Shown piece after piece: positions 1-9,557 of a stretch of 52,493 bases of DNA. Position 1 is the first letter of the stretch; each line of letters starts with the position of its first letter. Position numbers and translations under genes: made by a program. The DNA comes from Sphingomonas sp. 32-62-10 (GTDB lineage Bacteria; Pseudomonadota; Alphaproteobacteria; Sphingomonadales; Sphingomonadaceae), in contig NCEE01000008.1 in the NCBI GenBank assembly GCA_002280555.1, positions 1-52,493 of the forward strand, written 5' to 3'. The notes below the pieces were generated by a model that saw only the letters and a list, made by a program, of their open reading frames with translations, made no database searches and was not told the DNA's origin.

Positions 1-1
1 G

Positions 2-892
2 ATGGGTGGCTGGTCCGCCGAACGCGAGGTCTCGCTCGTCACGGGTGCGAATGTCACCGATGCGCTTGAATCGCTCGGCCATCGGGTAACGCGGATCGAT
101 ATGGGCCGCGATGTTGCAGCGCGGCTCGCCGAAGCCTCGCCAGATGTCGTCTTCAACGCGCTCCATGGCACGCCGGGGGAGGATGGATCGGTGCAGGGAA
201 TGCTCGATCTGATGGGACTGAAATACACCCATTCGGGCCTCGCCACCTCCGTCATCGCGATCGACAAGCAGCTGACCAAGCTGCTGCTCGTCCCGCACGG
301 CATCCCGATGCCCGGCGGGCGGATTGTGAAGACGGCAACGCTGTACGAAGCCGATCCGTTGCCGCGTCCCTATGTGCTCAAGCCGGTCAACGAAGGCTCG
401 TCAGTCGGCGTTGCGATCGTCACCGAAGACGGGAATTACGGCAACCCGATTGCGCCCGATGCGGTGGGGCCGTGGCAGGAATTCGAGGAACTGCTCGCCG
501 AACCCTTCATTCGCGGGCGTGAACTGACGACCGCTGTCCTGGGTGACGAGCCGCTGGGCGTCACCGAGTTGAAGCCAAAGAGCGGTTTCTATGATTACGA
601 CGCCAAATATACCGATGGCATGACCGAGCACGTCTATCCGGCAGTGATTCCTGATGAGATTGCGGCCGCCTGCATGAAGATCGCGCTCGATTCGCACCGT
701 TTGCTTGGCTGCAAGGGATGCTCGCGATCCGATTTCCGATGGGATGACAATCTGGGGGTCGACGGGCTGTTCTTGCTCGAAGTGAACACCCAACCCGGCA
801 TGACGCCGCTGAGCCTGGCGCCCGAACAGGCGCGCCACCGCGGCATGACCTATCCCCAGTTCGTCCAGCGTATTGTGGAGGAAGCGTTGTGA
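2..892 (+). CDS. ddl: D-alanine--D-alanine ligase, 5' end cut by window
   Basis: Cytoplasmic ATP-grasp ligase joining two D-Ala for peptidoglycan precursors. The window begins inside the gene: the visible MGGWSAEREVSL is the conserved N-terminal P-loop-like segment, which in family members follows several more residues, so the Met at base 2 is probably internal. Visible ATP-grasp features include the YVLKPVNEGSSVGV segment and the C-terminal LEVNTQPGMTPLSL metal/substrate site. About 296 residues remain of a usual 305-315. The stop overlaps the GTG start of ftsQ (GTGA), as expected in a dcw division cluster. Identity is secure; only the true start is missing. Confidence 0.95.
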   Translation: MGGWSAEREVSLVTGANVTDALESLGHRVTRIDMGRDVAARLAEASPDVVFNALHGTPGEDGSVQGMLDLMGLKYTHSGLATSVIAIDKQLTKLLLVPHGIPMPGGRIVKTATLYEADPLPRPYVLKPVNEGSSVGVAIVTEDGNYGNPIAPDAVGPWQEFEELLAEPFIRGRELTTAVLGDEPLGVTELKPKSGFYDYDAKYTDGMTEHVYPAVIPDEIAAACMKIALDSHRLLGCKGCSRSDFRWDDNLGVDGLFLLEVNTQPGMTPLSLAPEQARHRGMTYPQFVQRIVEEAL

Positions 893-1836
893 GTAAATCC
901 ATCCGTCGCGGTAATCCGCCCGCACGCCGCCCGGTTCAGCCGAAGCGGCGTGTGGCAAAGGTCCAAAAGCCATCGCAGATCGACCGTATGATCGCGATGC
1001 TGCCGGTCAGCGAGCGCACCCTGCAACGGATCGCGACCTGGTCGATCATGGGTGTGATCGGCGCTGGGGCGCTGGGTGTTGCGAGCCTGTTCGGCATGCC
1101 GCAGGCAGCGGGCGTTGCCGTTGCCGAGGAAATCGGTCGCGCGGGATTCCGCGTGCGTGGCATCGAGGTGACGGGCGTCAAGCGGATGAACCCGATGACG
1201 GTCTATGCCGTCGCTTTGGATCAGCAATCGCGCGCGATGCCGCTTGTCGATCTGGAAGGCGTTCGGCAACGGCTGCTCAAATATGGCTGGATCGCGGATG
1301 CGCAGGTCTCCCGCCGCTTGCCCGACAAGCTCGTCGTCCACATCATCGAGCGCCAGCCGGCCGCTGTGTGGCAGGAAAAAGGGCAATTGACGCTGATCGA
1401 CGCCAATGGCGAGCCGCTCCAACAGATTTCGCCCGATGAATTGCCCGAATTACCGCGCGTGATTGGAGAGGGCGCCAACTGGCAAACGCCTGCCTATCGC
1501 GCGCTGCTTGATGCGGCCCCGGCGCTGCGCCCGCTCGTCAAGGCGGCGACCTGGGTTGGCAACCGGCGCTGGAACATCGTTTTCGAAACCGGCGAGACTT
1601 TGGTTCTGCCCGAGGAAAATCCCGAAAAGGCGCTGGTAAAATTCGCCGAGCTCGACGGGGCACAGGCGCTGCTCGGCAAGGGCTGGCTGCGGTTCGACAT
1701 GCGCGATCCGACACGACTGGTGGTCCGCAAGCCCGGCCATCAGGGGCAGCGCGCGATTACCGATACTTCGACCAATGATAAGAGCAGCGACGGACCAAAT
1801 ACCGGCGCCGTCATGCGCATCGACCGGCAAGGATAA
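889..1836 (+). CDS. ftsQ: Cell division protein FtsQ
   Basis: Bitopic inner-membrane divisome protein that links early and late division proteins. The 315-residue product has a basic, Pro/Arg-rich cytoplasmic tail (about 1-45), one membrane span near 48-70, a POTRA domain from about 88 (FRVRGIEVTGVKRM) to 156, and the FtsQ/DivIB domain after it (IERQPAAVWQ, LIDANGEPL). The GTG start overlaps the ddl stop by 4 bases, indicating translational coupling. The C-terminal tail after about residue 280 is polar and probably disordered. It is followed 4 bases later by ftsA. Confidence 0.95.
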   Translation: MSKSIRRGNPPARRPVQPKRRVAKVQKPSQIDRMIAMLPVSERTLQRIATWSIMGVIGAGALGVASLFGMPQAAGVAVAEEIGRAGFRVRGIEVTGVKRMNPMTVYAVALDQQSRAMPLVDLEGVRQRLLKYGWIADAQVSRRLPDKLVVHIIERQPAAVWQEKGQLTLIDANGEPLQQISPDELPELPRVIGEGANWQTPAYRALLDAAPALRPLVKAATWVGNRRWNIVFETGETLVLPEENPEKALVKFAELDGAQALLGKGWLRFDMRDPTRLVVRKPGHQGQRAITDTSTNDKSSDGPNTGAVMRIDRQG

Positions 1837-1840
1837 GACC

Positions 1841-3103
1841 ATGGCCAAGACCGCACCCGAAGGATTGATCACCGCGCTCGATATCGGATCGTCGAAAGTC
1901 TCGGCGATGATCGCGCAAAAGGCCGAGGGCGGCGAACTGGTGGTACTCGGCACCGGCCAGCGCGAAAGCCGGGGCGTGAAGCGCGGCTACATCGCCGATA
2001 TGGGCGCAACCGAAGCAGCGGTGCGCGAAGCGGTGGAACAGGCCGAGCGGATCGCCGGGTTGAACATCGAGAATGTCTGGGTGAGCTTTTCGGCGGGGTG
2101 CCTGGTTTCAGATGTCGCCTCGGTGGAGGTCGAACTCGGCGGGCACCGGATCGAACAAGGCGATATCGACGAGTTGCTCGCCGCGGGGCGGAATTCGATC
2201 GACCCCGCGGGGCGGATGGTGCTGCATGCGCAGCCAACGCTCTACACGCTTGACGGGCTGACGGGGGTGAAGAAGCCACTCGGGCTGCATGCCGATCGGC
2301 TGGGCGTGCATATCCACGTCGTCGCTGCGGACGGATCGCCGGTGCGCAACCTCGATCTGTGCGTGCGCTCCGCCCATCTTGAGGTGAAGTCGATCATCGC
2401 GTCACCGGTTGCGACTGGCATGGCCTGTTTGTCGGACGAGGAGCGCGAGCTTGGCGTGGCACTCGTCGAAATGGGGGCGGGCATCACCAATGTGTCGCTG
2501 TTTGCCGGCGGGATGCTGGTGGGGTTGACGTCGATCCCGTTCGGGGCGGCCGACATCACTGATGACATCGCCAGCGTGTTCGGCACCAGTCGGGTACAGG
2601 CGGAGCGGATGAAGTGTTTCTACGGCTCCGCCAATGCCTCACCGCGCGACAATCACGACATGATCGATGTCGGGCCAGTATCAATGGATGATGACGCCAG
2701 CGAAGGCGCCCGCATCACCAAGGCCCAGCTGATCGCGGTTATCCGCCAGCGGCTCGATCACCTGATGGGCGAAGTGCAGAAGGCGCTGGCGGAACTTGGG
2801 TTCGAAGGGCCGGTCGGGCGGCAAGTGGTGCTGACCGGAGGCGGTGCCGAGCTGAAAGGGGTTGCCGATTATGCCCAGGCGGCGCTTGGTCGATCAGTGC
2901 GGGTCGGCCGCCCGCGCGGGCTGACGGCATTGCCAGAGGCGCATAGCGGCCCGGCTTTCGCGACGCTGGCAGGGCTGGCGCATTACGCTGCGTCGAACCC
3001 GGTCGATTTGCGCGCCGCCTCCCCGGCGCACCAGATGGTGACCCGGCCACAGGGTTTTGCGGTGTTTCAGCGGCTGATGCAGGCGTTCAGGACAAATTAT
3101 TAA
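1841..3103 (+). CDS. ftsA: Cell division protein FtsA
   Basis: Actin-like ATPase that tethers FtsZ to the membrane. The start is placed at the ATG at 1841, preceded by AAGGA, which gives MAKTAPEGLITALDIGSSK with the phosphate-1 motif ALDIGSSK near residues 12-19. An in-frame start at 1775 lies inside ftsQ and is unlikely. SHS2-type subdomain 1C and the phosphate-2 region (VEMGAGITNVSLF) and adenosine motif (VVLTGGGAELKG) are visible. The C terminus ends in an amphipathic stretch (FQRLMQAFRTNY), the membrane-targeting helix. 420 residues is normal for the family. Confidence 0.96.
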   Translation: MAKTAPEGLITALDIGSSKVSAMIAQKAEGGELVVLGTGQRESRGVKRGYIADMGATEAAVREAVEQAERIAGLNIENVWVSFSAGCLVSDVASVEVELGGHRIEQGDIDELLAAGRNSIDPAGRMVLHAQPTLYTLDGLTGVKKPLGLHADRLGVHIHVVAADGSPVRNLDLCVRSAHLEVKSIIASPVATGMACLSDEERELGVALVEMGAGITNVSLFAGGMLVGLTSIPFGAADITDDIASVFGTSRVQAERMKCFYGSANASPRDNHDMIDVGPVSMDDDASEGARITKAQLIAVIRQRLDHLMGEVQKALAELGFEGPVGRQVVLTGGGAELKGVADYAQAALGRSVRVGRPRGLTALPEAHSGPAFATLAGLAHYAASNPVDLRAASPAHQMVTRPQGFAVFQRLMQAFRTNY

Positions 3104-3217
3104 AGAATTACGACAGTCATATTATGATTGGGGCTAGAGTAGCCGGATTGCATGGTGCAGAACGGCGCGAACGAACAAATGACCCGCTTTGCCAAGGGTC
3201 GTGATGGAGACAGGGCG

Positions 3218-4666
3218 ATGAGCATCGAATTCCTTCCACCCGAGGTCGACGAGCTGACGCCGCGCATCGCGGTGATCGGTGTCGGCGGCGCTGGCGGCAA
3301 CGCCATCACCAATATGATGCGCGCGAATGTGCAGGGAGTCGACTTTCTGGTCGCCAACACCGACGCGCAGGCGCTGAAACAGTCGACCGCATCGCAGCGG
3401 GTGCAACTGGGTGCCAAGATCACGCAGGGATTGGGCGCAGGCTCACGCCCTGAAATCGGTCGCGCAGCGGCCGAGGAAACGATCGAATCGATCACCAAGA
3501 TGCTCGAAGGCGCGCATATGTGCTTCATCGCGGCGGGCATGGGCGGAGGCACCGGCACCGGCGCTGCCCCCGTCATCGCCAAGGCAGCGCGCGACCTGGG
3601 AATCCTGACGGTCGGCGTGGTGACGAAGCCCTTCGCCTTTGAGGGCAATCGCCGCGCGAAGAGCGCCGAGGCGGGCATCGAGGAACTGCAGAAGTACGTC
3701 GATACGCTGATCGTTATTCCGAACCAGAACCTGTTCCTGATCGCCAATGCCAACACTACCTTCAAACAGGCCTTTGAAATGGCCGATGAAGTGCTGCAGC
3801 AGGGCGTACGCGGCATCACCGATCTGATGGTGATGCCCGGCCTGATCAACCTGGATTTCGCCGATGTTCGCTCGGTGATGCAGGAGATGGGCAAGGCGAT
3901 GATGGGCACGGGCGAAGCCGAAGGCGATGACCGCGCGATCGTGGCCGCGCAAAAGGCGATCAACAACCCGCTGCTCGACGGCGTCAGCATGCAGGGTGCC
4001 AAGGGCGTTATCATCTCGATCACCGGTGGCGAGGATATGCGCCTGCTGGAAGTCGACGAAGCCGCCAATCACATCCGTGAGCTGGTCGATCCCGATGCGA
4101 ACATCATCTGGGGCTCGGCCTTCAATCCCGATCTGGAAGGCAAGATCCGCGTCTCGGTCGTCGCAACCGGCATCGACGCCGACTCACGGCCGCAATCGGC
4201 ACCCGAGCCATCGCGTGCGTTCAGCTTTTCGACGCCGCGCCGCGCCGAGTCACCTGTTGTCGCCGCTGAACCCGTAGCAGCCCCGGTGCCGGTCACGTTC
4301 GAAGCCCCGGCACCCGCCAAATCGGAACCGGAAGCGCCGATGGCTGCTGATCCGGCAGATGACGAGTTGGTGCTGGGCGAAGAAGCAGCGGTGCCAACGG
4401 CGCCGACCTTTGGTGGCGAAGCAGAAACGCCTGAGGATCGCAGCCAGTGGTTGGCGCCCGGCTCGCTCGATGCGCCTGATCCCGCGCCGACGATTGCGAC
4501 CACCGAACCCGAACCCGCCCCGGAACCTGCACCTCGCGTCAAGGTGGGGGGGACGTTGTTCGAGCGGATGTCGAACGTCACCCGCGGTGCTGCCAAGGAT
4601 GACGATGGCACGGCCAAAGACCCGCTTGATATCCCGCGGTTCCTGCATCGCCAGAACAACCAGTAA
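3218..4666 (+). CDS. ftsZ: Cell division GTPase FtsZ
   Basis: Tubulin homologue that forms the Z ring. The start at 3218 (MSIEFLPPEVDEL) follows GGAGA at 7-9 bases; an upstream in-frame ATG at 3152 gives a non-conserved extension. The GTP-binding domain shows GVGGAGGNAITNM near residue 21 and the tubulin signature GGGTGTG near 109-115. After the conserved domain (about 320) comes a 130-residue Pro/Ala/Glu-rich linker, then the C-terminal conserved peptide (DIPRFLHRQ) for FtsA binding. 482 residues; the long linker is typical of alphaproteobacteria. The 114-base gap after ftsA may hold a separate ftsZ promoter, but no clear site was recognised. Confidence 0.97.
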   Translation: MSIEFLPPEVDELTPRIAVIGVGGAGGNAITNMMRANVQGVDFLVANTDAQALKQSTASQRVQLGAKITQGLGAGSRPEIGRAAAEETIESITKMLEGAHMCFIAAGMGGGTGTGAAPVIAKAARDLGILTVGVVTKPFAFEGNRRAKSAEAGIEELQKYVDTLIVIPNQNLFLIANANTTFKQAFEMADEVLQQGVRGITDLMVMPGLINLDFADVRSVMQEMGKAMMGTGEAEGDDRAIVAAQKAINNPLLDGVSMQGAKGVIISITGGEDMRLLEVDEAANHIRELVDPDANIIWGSAFNPDLEGKIRVSVVATGIDADSRPQSAPEPSRAFSFSTPRRAESPVVAAEPVAAPVPVTFEAPAPAKSEPEAPMAADPADDELVLGEEAAVPTAPTFGGEAETPEDRSQWLAPGSLDAPDPAPTIATTEPEPAPEPAPRVKVGGTLFERMSNVTRGAAKDDDGTAKDPLDIPRFLHRQNNQ

Positions 4667-4774
4667 GTCCCGGCGGGAAGGCGGGCCGGTTCATCGTCAA
4701 TGCGCCTCGCTCTGGCGCGTGCCGGGGCAAGAGGCATTGTCGGTTGCTCATTGCTCGGTTTTAGCGGAGCACCG

Positions 4775-6811
4775 ATGCCCGGAATGATCCTTCATGCCAC
4801 CCGACTGGCGATCAGCGTGCCTTTGCTGCTGGCCGCAGGGCCGGTGCTTGCCGGGCAGAATCAGCCGCAATACCAAACGATGCCGGTGCCAACGCCTGAC
4901 GCCGATGCCCTCGCTGCGGAGATGCGGATTCTGGGAAGCAATCCGTTCGATCTGCCCGCGCTGATCAGTGCAGGCGAAAGAACCCTGAAGCTGGGCGATA
5001 TGGAGGCAGCCGCTGCGTTCTTCCAGCGTGCCGAGCGGATCAGCCCGAACAACGGCCGAATCAAGGCGGGCAAGGCACGCACATTGGTGCAGCTGGGTCG
5101 TCCTGGCGAGGCATTGCGGCAATTCAACGAAGCCGAGTCGCTGGGATATGGCGTCAGCGAAATCGCGGCGGACCACGCGCTCGCTTATGACCTGATCGGC
5201 GAACAGGAGCGCGCCCAGCGCCTCTATCGGCAGGCGCTCAAGCGACAGAGCGACGATGAGACCCAGCGCCGATATGCGCTGTCGCTCGGGATATCGGGCA
5301 AGCGCGACCAGGCGCTTGAAGCGCTAGACGTGCTGCTGCGGCGAAGCGACCGCGCGGCGTGGCGGGTGCGGGCCTTTGTGCTGGCGATGAATGGCGATGT
5401 CGCGGGCGCGAACCGGATTGCGGTCAGTATGTTGCCGGGCGATATGGCGGAGGGGCTCGCGCCGTTTTTCCAGATTTTGCCGACGCTCAGTCTCGCCAAT
5501 CGCGCCTTTGCGGTGCATTTCGGTGAGGTGCGTCCAACGCCGGAGCGGATTGCCGATGCGCGGATGATCCCCGATCTGCCCGTGCTTGCGCCCGAACCCG
5601 TACCCGTGGTTCAGGTCGCTGCGGTCGATCCACGCAGCAAGGCGCAGCAGCGACGCGATCGCAACCGGCGGCGCAATAGCCCGGTTGAAGTCGCCACGCT
5701 GGTGCCACCCAAGATCGTCACGCCCAGCCAATTGCCGCCGCCGCCGCGCGTGGTGATGTCGACGCCCCAGGTGACGCAGCCCACAGCCGATCCGACCGTG
5801 CCTTCGCCTGTGCCCGCGCCCATCCGCAGCGCACCCGCTGTTTCGGCGCCTCCAGTGATCACGCGGCCCGCAGCCAATCAACCCGTTGCTGCCGTACAAA
5901 TGCCGGAGGTGTCACCACCCGTCGCCAAACCGCTGCCGACGGCGCCCGTGATCGTGACCAAAGTGCCAGAGCCGGCACCCGTCCGTCCGACGGCGCTGCC
6001 GCCTGTGCGGGCAACGGCATCCGCGATAGAGCCTGCGCCTGCGCCTGCCGCGCCACCAGCCGCCGTGGCGACAAGCGGTGCCGCATCACCGCAGATCGCA
6101 CGCGCCAATCCTGTGGTCGTTCCACCCCAGCCACTGGTAACACCAGCGCCAGCGCCCAGCCCGATCGGTCCGCCTGAATCGCTATCGGCCGTGACGACGA
6201 CGAATGATTCCCCCACCGTTGTTCAAGCCCGACCGGCTGAAGAACCGGCGGCGACCGACGCGCCATCGCCGCCAGTCCCTTCGCGCCCAAAGCCGGTAGC
6301 GAGCGATGAATCGGTACTGGCGCGGATCATCTCGACCATCGGCGTTCCTGCCGCCGAGCTTGAGGTTGCGCCGGTCAAGCCCGTGGCTTCGCCATCGGCG
6401 GGTGCGCTTGCCGCGCCAATCGACACAAAGGCAGCTGCGAAGAAGGCGTTGGCTGATAAAGCGGCAGCCGAGAAGAAGATCGCTGACAAGAAACTGGCCG
6501 ATGAAAAGGCCGCCAAGGCAAAGGCGCTGAAGGCAGATCCCCCGCGGATATGGGTGCAGGTGGCTGGAGGCTCCAGTGTTCGCGACTTACCGAAGGAATG
6601 GGCGCGGCTACGCGCCAAGGCATCGGCGGCGTTTCAATCGCGATCACCCTATACAACGCCGCTGCGCTTCACCAATCGCTTGCTGACCGGTCCTTTCAAG
6701 TCGGAGGATGAAGCGCAGAGCTTCGTCAACCAGATCGCCCGGTTCGGCTTGACCGGCTTCGTCTTCACCAGCGAGGCCGGGCAAAAGATCGACAAGTTGC
6801 CCGCCAAGTGA
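4775..6811 (+). CDS. Exported TPR / Pro-rich / SPOR domain protein
   Basis: About 678 residues. The start at 4775 follows GGAG and gives a signal peptide (hydrophobic ISVPLLLAAGPVLA ending near residue 26); the upstream ATG at 4700 would bury it. Residues about 45-230 contain TPR-like helical repeats (ALISAGERTLKLGDMEAAAAFF, GRPGEALRQFNEAES). A long Pro/Ala/Val-rich stretch follows (about 265-520), then a Lys/Ala-rich helix (AAEKKIADKKLADEKAA), and a C-terminal SPOR domain (WVQVAGGSSVRDLPKEW onward, last 75 residues). SPOR domains bind denuded septal peptidoglycan, so placement after ftsZ and overlap with dgt suggest a periplasmic role at the division site. The exact function is unknown. Confidence 0.85.
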   Translation: MPGMILHATRLAISVPLLLAAGPVLAGQNQPQYQTMPVPTPDADALAAEMRILGSNPFDLPALISAGERTLKLGDMEAAAAFFQRAERISPNNGRIKAGKARTLVQLGRPGEALRQFNEAESLGYGVSEIAADHALAYDLIGEQERAQRLYRQALKRQSDDETQRRYALSLGISGKRDQALEALDVLLRRSDRAAWRVRAFVLAMNGDVAGANRIAVSMLPGDMAEGLAPFFQILPTLSLANRAFAVHFGEVRPTPERIADARMIPDLPVLAPEPVPVVQVAAVDPRSKAQQRRDRNRRRNSPVEVATLVPPKIVTPSQLPPPPRVVMSTPQVTQPTADPTVPSPVPAPIRSAPAVSAPPVITRPAANQPVAAVQMPEVSPPVAKPLPTAPVIVTKVPEPAPVRPTALPPVRATASAIEPAPAPAAPPAAVATSGAASPQIARANPVVVPPQPLVTPAPAPSPIGPPESLSAVTTTNDSPTVVQARPAEEPAATDAPSPPVPSRPKPVASDESVLARIISTIGVPAAELEVAPVKPVASPSAGALAAPIDTKAAAKKALADKAAAEKKIADKKLADEKAAKAKALKADPPRIWVQVAGGSSVRDLPKEWARLRAKASAAFQSRSPYTTPLRFTNRLLTGPFKSEDEAQSFVNQIARFGLTGFVFTSEAGQKIDKLPAK

Positions 6812-7986
6812 GCGTCCATGCGCCCTGGGCATCATACCCAGCGCGCAGCCGAGGTCGCCTTCACGAAGAACAAAACACGATCGTTCCACATGCGCCGCGG
6901 GGCCCGCGCGATGCATTCCAGCGCGATCGGGACCGGATCATCCATTCGATCAGCTTTCGCCGCCTGCGCCACAAGACCCAGGTGTTCATGGCCCCTGATG
7001 GCGATCATTTCCGCGTCCGGCTGACGCACAGCCTTGAGGTGGCCCAGATCGGCCGCGTGATTGCTCGGGCGCTGGGGCTGAACGAGGACCTGACCGAGGC
7101 GCTGTGCCTGGCGCACGATATTGGTCACCCGCCCTTCGGCCATGCCGGGGAAACGGCGCTGACCACCGCACTCGCCGAGCAGGGCGGGTTTGACCATAAT
7201 GGTCATACGCTGCGGGCGTTGATGGAGATTGAGGCGCCCTATCCACGCTGGTCTGGCCTGAACCTGACCTGGGAAATGCTCGAGGGGCTGGCCAAACATA
7301 ATGGCCCAATTGATGCGCCGGGCTGGGCGCTGGCGCAGGCCGATGCCTGCTTCCCGCTCGATCTGGGGCAATGGCCATCGCTGGAGGCGCAGGTCGCGGC
7401 GATTGCCGACGATATCGCCTATGACAATCACGATATCGATGATGGCCTGCGCGCCGGGTTGCTGACGCTCGATCAGGTGCTCGCGGTGCCGATGGTCGGG
7501 CGCATCTGGGATGCCGTCCGCGCGCGGTTCAGCGATGTGCCAGCCGAGCGCCTGGTCGGTGAGCTGATCCGTACACAGATTGGTGAGATGGTGACCGATC
7601 TGATTGCGGAGACGCGTCGCCGGATTGCGGCATCGGGCGTGGGATCGGCCGATGATGTGCGGGCAGCGGGCGAGTGTCTGGTCGGTTTTTCGCCCGCGAT
7701 GCGCGATGATGAGCGCGCGCTTAAGCGATTCATGTATGCAAGTCTGTACCATCATCCGAACCAGCGGGCGGCGGCGCGGATTGCAGAGGGGATCGTCAGC
7801 GGGCTGTTCGCTGCCTATCACGCCGATGCTTCGCTAATGACGGCTGACTGGGCAGCGCGCTTGCCCGATGCGGAACCGCACCGCAGCCGCCACATCGCCG
7901 ATTTCATCGCCGGGATGACTGATCGATACGCGATTACGCGGTACAAACAGGCCGTCGGCCCGATTGATCTGCCCGAAGGGTTCTAG
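6808..7986 (+). CDS. dgt: Deoxyguanosinetriphosphate triphosphohydrolase-like protein
   Basis: HD-domain dNTPase that hydrolyses dGTP (and often other dNTPs) to nucleoside and triphosphate, limiting dNTP pools. GTG start overlaps the preceding stop (GTGA). Residues near the N terminus show the conserved FQRDRDRIIHSISFRRLRHK segment; the HD metal motif appears as LAHDIGHPPFGHAGE around residues 106-120, with YDNHDIDDG later as the second metal site. 392 residues, the length of the short alphaproteobacterial type. Annotation as dGTPase-like is secure; substrate range is not determined by sequence. Confidence 0.93.
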   Translation: MSVHAPWASYPARSRGRLHEEQNTIVPHAPRGPRDAFQRDRDRIIHSISFRRLRHKTQVFMAPDGDHFRVRLTHSLEVAQIGRVIARALGLNEDLTEALCLAHDIGHPPFGHAGETALTTALAEQGGFDHNGHTLRALMEIEAPYPRWSGLNLTWEMLEGLAKHNGPIDAPGWALAQADACFPLDLGQWPSLEAQVAAIADDIAYDNHDIDDGLRAGLLTLDQVLAVPMVGRIWDAVRARFSDVPAERLVGELIRTQIGEMVTDLIAETRRRIAASGVGSADDVRAAGECLVGFSPAMRDDERALKRFMYASLYHHPNQRAAARIAEGIVSGLFAAYHADASLMTADWAARLPDAEPHRSRHIADFIAGMTDRYAITRYKQAVGPIDLPEGF

Positions 7987-8053
7987 CTTCTGGCGCGTAA
8001 AGCCTTTCAAAAGGTAGCCCTTATCTGGTGCACCTGTAATCGGAGACCGGCTC

Positions 8054-9553
8054 ATGTCTGCGCCCAGTATCGCGCTCAACCGTTTTGGCCTTGGGGCCCG
8101 GCCTGACGAGGCACCGCCGGGTGCCAGCGCGAGCGCCGCGCAAGCCTGGCTGACAGCGCAATTCACCCGGTTTGATCCGCGCCCGGCGCCGATCGCCGCG
8201 CTGCCGGGTCGGCAGGTGATTGCGGGGCAGCTCGCCGATTATCTGGCTGGGCCGCGCCCGATGGGCAATAATGCGATGCGCGCCCAGATGCCCGCGTCGC
8301 CCATGGCGGAGGCTGGCCCCGACATGGCCGCGATGCGCCCCGGTGCGGCTGAAAGCCCCGATGAGCCCGAGCCAATCAAGCGCGCGCGGATGTTTTTGCG
8401 CACGCAGGGGCGCGAAAACTATGTCGGTTGTGTCGGCGCGCGCGCCAACGCCGCCCTCCTATCGCCTGCGCCCTTCATCGAACGCATGGTTCATTTCTGG
8501 GCCAATCATTTTGCGATATCGGCGGACAAGCTGACGGTCATCGGGCTGGGCGGTTATCTGGAACTTGAGGCGATCCGGCCGCATGTGCTCGGCCGGTTTG
8601 GCGATATGCTGAACGCGGTGGAGCGGCATCCGGCGATGCTGCTCTATCTCGATCAGGCCCAATCGATTGGCCCTGCGAGCCCGATTGGTGCCCGCATCGC
8701 GGAACGCGGCCAACGCAAGGTTGGAATCAACGAGAATCTCGCGCGTGAAATCATGGAATTGCACACGCTCGGGGTTCGTACGGGCTATGCACAGGCCGAT
8801 GTTACTGAATTTGCCCGGGCAATGACGGGGTGGACGGTTGCCGGCATCAATCGCGGGCCGATCGCGCGTTTTGCTGGTGCGAACGGCGCGCCGGGCGATT
8901 TCGCCTTTGCAGCGGCGCTCCATGAACCGGGCACCCGGACCATCATGGGCAAAACCTATCCGCAACAGGGCGAAGCACAGGCACAGGCCGTGCTCAACGA
9001 TCTGGCAATGCACCCGGCGACGGCGCAGCACATTGCCACCAAGCTTGCCCGGCATTTTGCCGGCGATACGCCACCCGCAACGTTGGTTGCGCGCCTGAAG
9101 GATGCCTTTCTGAAATCCGGCGGTGACCTGCCAACGCTGTATCGCACGTTGATTGCTGCACCCGAGTTATGGGGAGATGCGCCCACCAAATTCCGATCGC
9201 CCTGGGAATGGTCGATCGCGTCACTCCGCGCAATTGGCGCGCGCGATGTACCAGCGCTGCAAGTGACGGGGCTGACCAATCAGCTTGGCCAGCCGACCTG
9301 GCGGCCTGGTTCACCGGCCGGGTTCGATGATGTGACAGCTACCTGGGCGGGGGCAGATGCCATCATGCGCCGGGTTGAGGCGGCCGAACGCTTTGCCGCG
9401 CGGGCCGGCGGTACCGTCGATGCGCGGATGCTTGCCCCCAAATTATTCCCCGGCGCGCTCAGTAGCGCGACCCAGGCCGCGCTCGCCAATGCTGACAGTC
9501 CGGGCCAGGCGCTTGCCCTGCTGCTCGTCGCCCCCGAATTCCTGCGGAGATAA
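8054..9553 (+). CDS. DUF1800 family protein
   Basis: A 499-residue protein of the DUF1800 family (PF08811). Typical features: N-terminal ALNRFGLGARPDE, the central MVHFWANHFAIS segment, NENLAREIMELHTLG, and FARAMTGWT. The ATG at 8054 follows GGAG. No convincing signal peptide is seen. Its stop is 4 bases before the start of a DUF1501 gene; the two families occur as a pair in many bacteria and are thought to act together, probably in export or surface processing of an unknown substrate. The function is not known. Confidence 0.88.
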   Translation: MSAPSIALNRFGLGARPDEAPPGASASAAQAWLTAQFTRFDPRPAPIAALPGRQVIAGQLADYLAGPRPMGNNAMRAQMPASPMAEAGPDMAAMRPGAAESPDEPEPIKRARMFLRTQGRENYVGCVGARANAALLSPAPFIERMVHFWANHFAISADKLTVIGLGGYLELEAIRPHVLGRFGDMLNAVERHPAMLLYLDQAQSIGPASPIGARIAERGQRKVGINENLAREIMELHTLGVRTGYAQADVTEFARAMTGWTVAGINRGPIARFAGANGAPGDFAFAAALHEPGTRTIMGKTYPQQGEAQAQAVLNDLAMHPATAQHIATKLARHFAGDTPPATLVARLKDAFLKSGGDLPTLYRTLIAAPELWGDAPTKFRSPWEWSIASLRAIGARDVPALQVTGLTNQLGQPTWRPGSPAGFDDVTATWAGADAIMRRVEAAERFAARAGGTVDARMLAPKLFPGALSSATQAALANADSPGQALALLLVAPEFLRR

Positions 9554-9557
9554 TGCC

